In this document: in pieces, positions 1-5,930 of the stretch
How the letters are laid out: each line of letters starts with the position of its first letter
How positions within the stretch are numbered: the first letter of the stretch is position 1
Assembly (NCBI GenBank): GCA_018897395.1
Contig: JAHIKV010000018.1
Coordinates: 1-27,039 of the forward strand
Direction: 5' to 3'
From: Planctomycetota bacterium
GTDB lineage: Bacteria > Planctomycetota > Planctomycetia > Pirellulales > Thermoguttaceae
DNA: 27,039 nt
Notes under the pieces: model-generated
What the model was told of the DNA's origin: nothing
Seen by the model: only the letters and a program-made list of their open reading frames with translations
Databases searched by the model: none
Position numbers and translations under genes: made by a program

Positions 1-207
1 ACGCAGATCGACATCGGCGCGGATTGGCAGTTCTCGCGGAACTGGAGCGCACGGGTGGGATACCGCGTGGTGGCCGTCACCGGCATGGGACTGGCCGACG
101 AGCAATTCCCGCAGTACATGGTCGACACGCCCGAGATCGCCAACATCCAGCACTACAGCAGCCTGGTGTTGCACGGTGCCTTCTTCGGCGTGACGTACAA
201 TTATTAG
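1..207 (+). CDS. C-terminal end of an outer-membrane beta-barrel protein (BBP7-like), partial
   Basis: The reading frame is open from the first base and stops with TAG at 205-207, leaving 68 residues. The peptide alternates polar and hydrophobic residues in strand-like stretches (SARVGYRVVAVTGMGLAD, then SSLVLHGAFFGVTYNY) and ends in an aromatic residue. Terminal aromatic residues are typical of outer-membrane barrels. The LHGAFFG-type ending followed by a short last strand resembles the planctomycete BBP7 family of outer-membrane proteins. The rest of the gene lies left of the window, so signal peptide and full length cannot be judged. The family assignment is inference from the last strands only. 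Confidence 0.6.
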   Translation, partial: TQIDIGADWQFSRNWSARVGYRVVAVTGMGLADEQFPQYMVDTPEIANIQHYSSLVLHGAFFGVTYNY

Positions 208-289
208 GGGACAGGAGCCGCGACTTTATTGGACTTAGCGGCACAAACCGCTTAACCAATGAAGGAGGGCAGGGATCGGGTCCAGCAGT

Positions 290-326
290 CTCGTTGGGGC
301 GGCAGTTCTACTGCCGCCCCAACGAG
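290..326. repeat. REP-like palindrome (GGGGCGGCAG / CTGCCGCCCC)
   Basis: A 16-base arm beginning CTCGTTGGGG pairs perfectly with its reverse complement across a 5-base loop (TTCTA). It lies 82 bases after the stop of the outer-membrane gene and could fold as a transcript end, but no T-run follows. The core is a one-base variant of the palindromes that flank the transposase at 19401-20051, so it is best read as a dispersed member of that REP family. Confidence 0.75.
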
Positions 327-375
327 AGAAGGCGGGGACCGGCGAATCGCCGCCCGGTGTCGTTGCGACGCGGCA

Positions 376-501
376 TTACTTTCCGCCCGCGGCGTTCTTT
401 TCACCGGCCCGACGCATAATGTCTTCGATCTTCACCGGCGCGCCGTCGAGGCGCTTGCTCTCGTCGGCCGCCTCCATGAAGGCCAGTATTTCCAACGTCA
501 A
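376..501 (-). pseudogene. C-terminal remnant of a Gfo/Idh/MocA-family oxidoreductase
   Basis: The minus strand encodes 41 residues ending in TAA. The segment LAFMEAADESKR followed by GAPVKIEDI is a characteristic C-terminal end of planctomycete Gfo/Idh/MocA sugar dehydrogenases. There is no start codon of its own. Upstream the frame runs straight into a GTTCCCACGC palindrome at 502-533, so everything N-terminal to the last helix is missing. It lies 40 bases downstream of a TIM-barrel sugar isomerase on the same strand, and Gfo/Idh and such isomerases are frequent neighbours. I read this as a former operon whose last gene was deleted down to its tail, with the repeat at the junction. Recognition rests on a short peptide. 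Confidence 0.6.
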
Positions 502-533
502 CCCTGGTTCCCACGCGGAGCGTGGGAACAGGG
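502..533. repeat. GTTCCCACGC-type palindrome
   Basis: An inverted repeat with arms CCCTGGTTCCCACGC and GCGTGGGAACAGGG surrounds a GGA loop. It is the first of many copies in the window. In translation the family yields recurrent spurious peptides such as FPRSAWEP and SHAERGN. This copy sits between the isomerase stop and the Gfo/Idh remnant. Confidence 0.8.
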
Positions 534-541
534 TTGTTTCG

Positions 542-1489
542 TTATTTGCCCGCGATGATCAAATCGAGTCGTTTGCCGTGTTCATCGGGTGAAAGATTGC
601 CGCCCTCGATGGTCATCCAACCGTTGTAGCCTATTTCTTCGAGAGCTTTTCGCACGGCGGGCCAATCGACGCTCCCCTCACGGATGTTGCGGAACTCGCC
701 GCCGTTGCGGTCGGCCGACAGCTTGAAGTCCTTCACGTGGCACTTGACGATCAGCTTTCCCAGCGAGCGGATCCAATCTTGCGGCGGGGCGTATTTCACA
801 TGGTTGCCGATGTCGAAATACGCTTTTACCCAAGGGCTGTCGAACGAGGCGACGAAGTTCGCGAACAACGCGGGCGTTACCCAGAGATTGTTCCAGACGT
901 TTTCCAGGGCGACGACGACGCCCGTCTTTTCCGCCGTTGGTATCAGCCGCTTGACGCCCTCGCGGGAGGCGTCGACGGCGTGATTGTGGGCCTCGATGTA
1001 TTTTTCATATCTCGAATTGTCGCCGGCGACGACCTGCTCGACGTGGCCCGAGTCTTCGTCGAAACGGATGTCAAAATCTCGCGGCCGGGGGATCGGCATG
1101 CCGCCGATCTTGCAGGGGACGATAAGCACGGCGTCCGCGTCGTAGTCTTGCGCCGCGCGGAGGGCGATCTCCATTTTCGTCACGCCTTTCGACAGCGCCG
1201 CCTCGCCTTCGTTGAGCTTTCCCCAGCCGAACAACACGGAATGGATCCGCATGCCGAACGACTCTGCCGTTTCGCGCGCGGCGGCCGCCTCGCGGGGCAA
1301 GGCCTGCCATTTCGTGGTCTCCATGCCCTCGAACCCGGCCTCCTTCCAAGCGGCGAACACCTCTTTGTTCGGCACGCCGATCAGCGACTTGCGCAAGGTC
1401 GTCTTCCACGGCGCGGCGTTCAACCGCCCGGCGACGGAAAAACTGACGCCTGCCGCGGCCGTAGCGGCGAGAAATGTGCGGCGATTCAT
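542..1489 (-). CDS. Sugar phosphate isomerase/epimerase (xylose isomerase-like TIM barrel), Tat-exported
   Basis: A 315-residue protein is read from ATG at 1489. The start is chosen because it opens with MNRRTFLAATAAAG, a twin-arginine-type signal (NRRTFL) with a hydrophobic stretch ending near LNAAP. The mature part has the order of the xylose isomerase-like/AP-endonuclease-2 barrel: KEAGFEGMET early, VALENVWNNLWV and AYFDIGNHVKY in the middle, IVKCHVKDFK and GYNGWMTIEGG late. The E, D, H and E of these motifs are the usual divalent-metal ligands of the family. It probably acts in the periplasm on a sugar or cyclitol. galM lies 98 bases upstream on the same strand and a Gfo/Idh remnant lies downstream, suggesting a sugar-oxidation operon. 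The substrate cannot be told, and no strong ribosome-binding site is visible. Confidence 0.85.
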   Translation of the reverse strand: MNRRTFLAATAAAGVSFSVAGRLNAAPWKTTLRKSLIGVPNKEVFAAWKEAGFEGMETTKWQALPREAAAARETAESFGMRIHSVLFGWGKLNEGEAALSKGVTKMEIALRAAQDYDADAVLIVPCKIGGMPIPRPRDFDIRFDEDSGHVEQVVAGDNSRYEKYIEAHNHAVDASREGVKRLIPTAEKTGVVVALENVWNNLWVTPALFANFVASFDSPWVKAYFDIGNHVKYAPPQDWIRSLGKLIVKCHVKDFKLSADRNGGEFRNIREGSVDWPAVRKALEEIGYNGWMTIEGGNLSPDEHGKRLDLIIAGK

Positions 1490-1587
1490 GGCGACACGCT
1501 CGGGGATCGGTACTTGGCGGGATGTAAGTGGAAGAAACACCACTTTCATCATATAGGATCGTACGCCATGTTGCAAGCATCGGCCAA

Positions 1588-2757
1588 TCACTCCACGCTG
1601 AACTTGTGGACGGTCAGATGCCGATATTTCTCGCCCGGGCGGAGCAACGTGGTGGGAAACTCCGGCCGGTTGGGCGAATCGGGATAGTGTTGGGCCTCCA
1701 AGCAGAAACCGTAATGCCGCTTGAAGGGCTTTCCTCCGCCGGTCAACGTGCCGTCGAGAAAGTTGCCGGTGTAGAACTGCACACCCGGCTGCGTGGTGAA
1801 AATCTCCATTACCCGGCCGCTGCCCGGCTCCGTTATCTTGGCCACGAACGTCGGCTCGGTATCGCCGTCGGTCTTGTTCAACACGTAGCAGTGATCGTAG
1901 CCCCCTTCGACCTGCCCGATCCGCGACCCGATGGTCTTCGGCTGGGTGAAGTCCATGGGCGTTCCCGCCACCGGCTCCAACTCGCCCAACGGGATCAGGC
2001 CGTCGTCGGTCGGCAGAAAACGATCGGCGTTGAGCGTCAGCAGATGATCGAGTACGTCGCCCGCGCCCCCGCCGGCCAGGTTCCAATAGGCGTGGTTGGT
2101 CAGATTGACCACGGTCGGTTTGTCGGTCTCGGCCACGTAGTCCATCCGCAACTCGTTGTTGTTTGTCAGGCTGTAAGTCACTTTGGCGGACAGTATGCCG
2201 GGGTATCCTTCCTCGCCGTCGGGGCTTTCGTAGGAAAACGCGACGCCCACGAAATCTTTTCCCTCGATCGGTTCGGCCTTCCAGACGACCTTGTCGAAGC
2301 CCTTTTCGCCGCCGTGGAGATGATTGGGTCCGTTGTTCGTGGCCAGGGTATATTCCTTGCCGTCGATGCTGAACTTGCCCTTGGCGATGCGGTTTGCGTA
2401 TCGGCCCACGGTCGAGCCGAAAAAGGGATGGCCCTTCAGATAGTCGTCGAGCGAATCGAGCGAGAGGGTCACGTTGGCCGGCAGGCCGTCGCGGTCGGGG
2501 ACCTCGACCGAGGTGATTGTGGCCCCGTAGGTCATGATTTTCACCCGCAGCCCGTTGGCGTTGGTCAGCGTGTAGAGATCGACGTCGGCGCCCTCGGGCG
2601 TCTTCCCAAAAGGCTCTTTCTTGATGCTCATTTTCCCCTCGATTGTTCCTGTTTGGCCGGTGTCCGGTATTGTCTGATTATGAGCCGGGCAGCCGATCGC
2701 GGCCGCCACGACAACGCCCATCACAAGCGTCGCCGTACGTTCCCATGACGATTTCAG
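1588..2757 (-). CDS. galM: Aldose 1-epimerase (galactose mutarotase), secreted or lipid-anchored
   Basis: The protein catalyses interconversion of alpha and beta anomers of hexoses. Galactose mutarotase landmarks are present in order: GATITSVEVPDRDG, STVGRYANRI, GPNHLHGG (catalytic-site His), NLTNHAYWNL (second His), FDKVVW, GGYDHCYVL, GVQFYTGNFL and FCLEAQHYPDSPN with the catalytic Glu. The start is uncertain. A CTG codon at 2757 follows AAGGA by 8 bases and gives a signal peptide with Lys2 and Arg8 before a hydrophobic run ending in GC, which suits a lipoprotein. The nearest ATG (2721) would remove the charged part. A longer in-frame ATG start at 2841 adds an unlikely leader. Length is about 389 residues, longer than cytosolic GalM because of the export leader. 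Family assignment is firm; the start is inference. Confidence 0.9.
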   Translation of the reverse strand: MKSSWERTATLVMGVVVAAAIGCPAHNQTIPDTGQTGTIEGKMSIKKEPFGKTPEGADVDLYTLTNANGLRVKIMTYGATITSVEVPDRDGLPANVTLSLDSLDDYLKGHPFFGSTVGRYANRIAKGKFSIDGKEYTLATNNGPNHLHGGEKGFDKVVWKAEPIEGKDFVGVAFSYESPDGEEGYPGILSAKVTYSLTNNNELRMDYVAETDKPTVVNLTNHAYWNLAGGGAGDVLDHLLTLNADRFLPTDDGLIPLGELEPVAGTPMDFTQPKTIGSRIGQVEGGYDHCYVLNKTDGDTEPTFVAKITEPGSGRVMEIFTTQPGVQFYTGNFLDGTLTGGGKPFKRHYGFCLEAQHYPDSPNRPEFPTTLLRPGEKYRHLTVHKFSVE

Positions 2758-2817
2758 GTTACTATTCCTTCGCTGAAAAGTAATAACGATGTCCGGGAGT
2801 CGGCCAAAATGTTGCAC

Positions 2818-2900
2818 ATTTACCCCCGGGTGAAAACACACGGGGCGAACGGTTTTTTGCGATCAACTTTCCCCGCCGTGTATTCACGGCGGGCTAAATG
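2818..2900. repeat. Degenerate internal copy of the CCCCGGGTG MITE-like element
   Basis: The stretch runs from ATTTACCCCCGGGTG through CGGTTTT to CCGCCGTGTATTCACGG and GGGCTAAATG. It matches the interior of the elements at 5763-5890 and 16524-16659, including the CCGCCGTG/CACGGCGG hairpin. The outer ACGTGTTTT terminal repeats are absent, so it is a decayed or truncated member in the galM/TPR intergenic region. Confidence 0.65.
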
Positions 2901-2910
2901 GAATAGCAAC

Positions 2911-2973
2911 GTAGGGTGCGTCGCGGACGCACCGATATTCTGTAGTTTATGGTGCGTCGCGGACGCACCCTAC
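2911..2973. repeat. 63-base inverted repeat with GTAGGGTGCGTC ends
   Basis: The left arm (2911-2933) and right arm (2951-2973) are reverse complements, each containing GTAGGGTGCGTC and GACGCACC. A near-identical element is at 26862-26921, sharing even the GATATTCT spacer. The right arm overlaps the stop codon of the TPR gene and may serve as its transcript end. Confidence 0.85.
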
Positions 2974-4625
2974 GGTTCGTTTTCCCGACTGCCGACGCGC
3001 ATTTTGAGGATCACCTCGCGGCTTTTCAGCGCGTCGGCGTTTTTCGGATCGAGTTCGAGAATCCGCTCGAAATCGGCGATTGCCAAGTCCAACTCGCCCA
3101 GCTTGTAGTAGGCGAAACCCCGGTTGGCGTAAGCGGGAATGTAGCCCGGGTCCAAACGGATCGCCCGCGAGTAGTCGGCGATCGCGCCCGGGATGTCGTC
3201 CAGCTTGCGGCGGGCCAGGCCGCGGTTGTAATAAACTTCCGTGTAGCGCGGATATAGGACCAGCGCCTTGCCGTACTCCTCGACGGCCTTTTCCAGCTCA
3301 CCCGCCTTGTGCAGCTCGATTCCTTGCCGCGAATGTTTTTCCGCGTCGGTCTTCGCCTGTTCGAGCGTCTTTTCGAGCCGATCGACCGCTTTGCCGCGTT
3401 TTTCCTGGTCTTCGCGCCGGCCCCAGCCCTTGTATTCATCGGGCTTCCGCGGATCGAGGCGGACGAGCGTTCTGTAGTCGGCCGCCGCTTCGGTCAACTT
3501 GTTGTCGGCGAGATGGGCCAGAGCACGATGGAAATACGCCTCGGCGAACGCCGCATCGAGCCGGACGGCCTCGTCGTAGTCGGCGATTGCCCTCTTCAGG
3601 TTCCCCTTCCAGGCGTGGACTTCGCCGCGGCGGAGGAGGGCCTCGTAATCGTCCGTGTATATCTCGATCGCCTTGTCGAGATCGGCCAACGCCTTGTCCA
3701 GCTCGCCCTTGGCGGCCAGCACGCAGCCGCGCTCGCGATATGCCTCGCCGAACTTCGGATCGACGCGCAACACCTCGTTGAAATCGGCCGCCGCCTTGTC
3801 CAAATCGCCCTTCTTCCGATAGGCGTAGCCGCGGGTGAAGCGAACGGCCGGATCGTCGGGGGCGAGCGTCACGGCCTGCTCCAGGTCGGCCAGCGCGCCG
3901 TCGTAGTCCCCTTTCATTGCCCGGGCGTTGCCGCGTTCGCACCAGGCGTCGGCGTCCCGAGGGGCCAGCTTGACGGCCCGACCGAAGTCGGCGATGGCGC
4001 GGTCCCACTCGCCCAACTCGAAGTACGCCTTGCCGCGGCTGATGTAAGCGGCTGCATCGTCAGGCGCCAACCGGACGGCAAAGTTCAAGTCGTCCAAGGC
4101 GCGGTCCATATCGCCCAAAAGCGTACGCACGAAGCCTCGATCGCGGTACGCGTCGGCGTAGCTCGGGTGCAGGCGGATGGCATCGGTGTAGTCGGCCACC
4201 GCCTTCTCGTACCGGTCCTTGTGGAAATAGGCGAAACCGCGGTTGAAGTAAGATCGGGCGCCGTCGGGCGCGAGCCGGATCGCGGTCGTCAGGTCGGCGA
4301 TGGCCTTGTCCGCTTCCCCCCTCATCACCAGGGCCAACCCCCGGTCGCAATATGCCGGCGCGTACTTCGGATCGAGCTTGATCGCCCGGCTCAACCATTT
4401 GATGGCTTCGTCCACGTTGTCCTTTTCGAGGGCCGCGACTCCTTTGGCGTACGATTCGGCCGCCGGTGAGTTCTCTTCGGCGTCCTCTTGTTTATCCCTA
4501 TCGGCGCCGCGGAGGATAGGCCCCAGCCGGCCCTGGGCAACGGCCCCGGAGATCAACGTCAGCACAAACGCAATTGTCCCAATCGAGACGACAACGCCGG
4601 AATGTAGAATCTTGCATTTGCTCAT
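2970..4625 (-). CDS. Exported tetratricopeptide-repeat protein
   Basis: A 551-residue protein is read from ATG at 4625 (MSKCKILHSG). An upstream in-frame ATG at 4664 is rejected because its extra residues (MRSHAERGNESNH) come from a GTTCCCACGC palindrome. Residues 3-31 form a signal peptide or single membrane anchor ending near GAVAQG. A short acidic linker follows. The remainder is ten TPR units in strict 34-residue phase, one degenerate charged unit (KGWGRREDQEKRGKAV), then three more TPRs with the usual A-Y-x-x-R-G and A-I-x-D-x-x-x-A-I-x-L-x-P pattern. TPR superhelices bind proteins, so a periplasmic scaffold is likely, but the partner is unknown. The stop codon lies inside the inverted repeat at 2911-2973, so the C-terminus may have been reshaped by that repeat. 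Confidence 0.9.
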   Translation of the reverse strand: MSKCKILHSGVVVSIGTIAFVLTLISGAVAQGRLGPILRGADRDKQEDAEENSPAAESYAKGVAALEKDNVDEAIKWLSRAIKLDPKYAPAYCDRGLALVMRGEADKAIADLTTAIRLAPDGARSYFNRGFAYFHKDRYEKAVADYTDAIRLHPSYADAYRDRGFVRTLLGDMDRALDDLNFAVRLAPDDAAAYISRGKAYFELGEWDRAIADFGRAVKLAPRDADAWCERGNARAMKGDYDGALADLEQAVTLAPDDPAVRFTRGYAYRKKGDLDKAAADFNEVLRVDPKFGEAYRERGCVLAAKGELDKALADLDKAIEIYTDDYEALLRRGEVHAWKGNLKRAIADYDEAVRLDAAFAEAYFHRALAHLADNKLTEAAADYRTLVRLDPRKPDEYKGWGRREDQEKRGKAVDRLEKTLEQAKTDAEKHSRQGIELHKAGELEKAVEEYGKALVLYPRYTEVYYNRGLARRKLDDIPGAIADYSRAIRLDPGYIPAYANRGFAYYKLGELDLAIADFERILELDPKNADALKSREVILKMRVGSRENEP

Positions 4626-4637
4626 GTGATTACTCTC

Positions 4638-4769
4638 GTTCCCACGCTCTGCGTGGGAACGCATGGCTTCGACGCTCCGCGTCTCCCCTCCCGCGCTACT
4701 TACCGGCTATGCAGCCCCAGCGGACGCGGAGCGTCCTGTCAGGTGTGTTCCCACGCGGAGCGTGGGAAC
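4638..4769. repeat. Pair of GTTCCCACGC palindromes with GACGCTCCGCGTC segments between
   Basis: Perfect or near-perfect palindromes occur at 4638-4660 (loop TCT) and 4747-4769 (loop GGA), with shorter GACGCTCCGCGTC and GGACGCGGAGCGTCC segments between them. They fill the 177 bases between mutM and the TPR gene. No gene or clear promoter is visible in this gap. Confidence 0.8.
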
Positions 4770-4802
4770 AAGGGTGTTAAGGGTTTTACTCGCGACATTA
4801 GT

Positions 4803-5723
4803 TTACCTCCGGCGGCGGGAACCACAAGCACGTTGGCAAACCGGGCAGAAAAACGTGGAGCGCTGCGCCTGAACGATCCGCTCGATCCGGGCCTCGCCGC
4901 ATTGAAGGCACGGCTCGTCCTTCCTTTGGTAAACGCGGTGATAGCGTTGATATCCGCCGGGATCGTCTCGGGCAATCCGGTACGTGCCGTCGCGGAGCGT
5001 CGAGCCTTGGTGGCGGATGGCCGCCCGCAGAACGATCCTCATGGCCTCGTGCAGCCTCGACCAGTCGGCCGCGCTGAGCCGGCGGCAGGGCACGGCGGGG
5101 TGGATGCCGGCGCGGTGCAATATCTCCGAGGCGTAAAGATTCCCCACGCCGGCCAACGCGCGTTGGTCAAGCAGCGCAACTTTGATCGCCCGACGGCTGA
5201 CGCCCAACCGTTCGCGCAGAGTCTCGGGCGCGACCGTCAGGGCGTCCGGTCCCAAGCGGTTTGGGCCAAATTGCTGGAGGAACTCCGCGTGCGAGAGGAG
5301 CCGGGCCACGCCCAGGCCCCGTTGGTCCCAGAAGAGAACGTTTTCGGCGTTCCCCCCTTCGAGTGAAAAGACCAGCCGCAGATGTTCTTCGTCCGGCGGA
5401 TTGGCGAGCAAGACGAGTCCGGTCATTCGCGGCTCGATGACAATATAACCGCTGCCGGCGCGCCGGGTCCCCTCTCCCTTTGGGAGAGGGTCAGGGTGAG
5501 GGCTGCCGGCGCGAGCGGGTTCCAACTCCAGCACCACCCGCTTTCCGACCCGCCGGACGGCCGCGATGCGTCGGCCCGCGACGCGGCGTCGAAAATGGTC
5601 GATTCTGGGCGAGATCGGGATGGATTGGAGCCGAGACTTCGGTCGCCGCAGGTCGCGGATGCGGCAACCAACCGCCGCCGCGACGCCGCGACACATGGTT
5701 TCAACCTCGGGCAGTTCCGGCAT
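4803..5723 (-). CDS. mutM: Formamidopyrimidine-DNA glycosylase (Fpg/MutM) with a repeat-derived insertion
   Basis: The enzyme excises 8-oxoguanine and formamidopyrimidines and nicks the abasic site. The start is fixed by MPELPEVET: Pro2 is the Schiff-base nucleophile and Glu3 is catalytic. Lys61 in RVGKR matches the conserved beta-strand lysine. The helix-two-turn-helix region reads LDQRALAGVGNLYASEIL and AGIHP. A C-terminal zinc finger is present with Cys272, Cys275, Cys293 and Cys296, including RSTFFCPVCQ. At 306 residues it is longer than the usual 270-290. Residues 74-90 (SPHPDPLPKGEGTRRAG) are an in-frame insertion with no counterpart in the family; without them the strand ELEPARAGSGYIVIEPRMTG reads normally. 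The insert lies in the N-terminal beta-sandwich between two strands, so activity is probably kept. No obvious operon partner. Confidence 0.95.
   Translation of the reverse strand: MPELPEVETMCRGVAAAVGCRIRDLRRPKSRLQSIPISPRIDHFRRRVAGRRIAAVRRVGKRVVLELEPARAGSPHPDPLPKGEGTRRAGSGYIVIEPRMTGLVLLANPPDEEHLRLVFSLEGGNAENVLFWDQRGLGVARLLSHAEFLQQFGPNRLGPDALTVAPETLRERLGVSRRAIKVALLDQRALAGVGNLYASEILHRAGIHPAVPCRRLSAADWSRLHEAMRIVLRAAIRHQGSTLRDGTYRIARDDPGGYQRYHRVYQRKDEPCLQCGEARIERIVQAQRSTFFCPVCQRACGSRRRR
5451..5513. repeat. Short palindromic repeat inserted in frame in mutM, flanked by a 12-base duplication
   Basis: GCTGCCGGCGCG occurs at 5451-5462 and again at 5502-5513. Between them are 39 bases containing CCCTCTCCCTTTGGGAGAGG and then GTCAGGGTGAGG. 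Repeat plus one duplicate equals 51 bases, exactly the 17 extra codons in MutM. The insert belongs to the widespread bacterial repeat whose translation gives PHPDPLP-type peptides. Confidence 0.85.
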
Positions 5724-5757
5724 GTCGAAAGTTGCTCTGATTAGCCTGGATTATTCG

Positions 5758-5898
5758 TAAGGACGTGTTTTGAAATTGAAATATCCGTATTTAGCCCCGG
5801 GTGAATACACCCGGGGTAAGCGGTTTTCCACATTCAACCCGGCCCGCCGTGTATTCACGGCGGGCTAAATGAATGATTTAAAACACGTTCTAAGGACG
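5758..5898. mobile_element. MITE-like element (about 128 bases) flanked by TAAGGACG, inserted in an older repeat
   Basis: The ends are ACGTGTTTTGAAAT on the left and ATTTAAAACACGT on the right, imperfect terminal inverted repeats. Inside are two hairpins: CCCCGGGTG/CACCCGGGG and CCCGCCGTG/CACGGCGGG. The element is bracketed by TAAGGACG at 5758-5765 and 5891-5898. An inverted copy is at 16524-16659 and an interior fragment at 2818-2900. There is no coding capacity, so mobilisation would need a transposase elsewhere. The outer flanks match the start of the separate repeat at 16691-16810. Confidence 0.75.
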
Positions 5899-5930
5899 CC
5901 GTGCGGCAAGCGCAGTCCCACCCTGCTCGG

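Noticed and set aside
290..326. Rho-independent terminator after the outer-membrane protein
   Set aside because: The hairpin is strong but no T-run follows, and the sequence belongs to a dispersed palindrome family.
737..2748. Long plus-strand open frames opposite the isomerase and galM genes
   Set aside because: Both strands are open because of GC-rich codons, but only the minus-strand proteins show family motifs and signal peptides.
4626..4664. N-terminal extension of the TPR protein (MRSHAERGNESNH)
   Set aside because: These residues are encoded by a GTTCCCACGC palindrome, and a proper signal-peptide start (MSKCKILHSG) follows at 4625.
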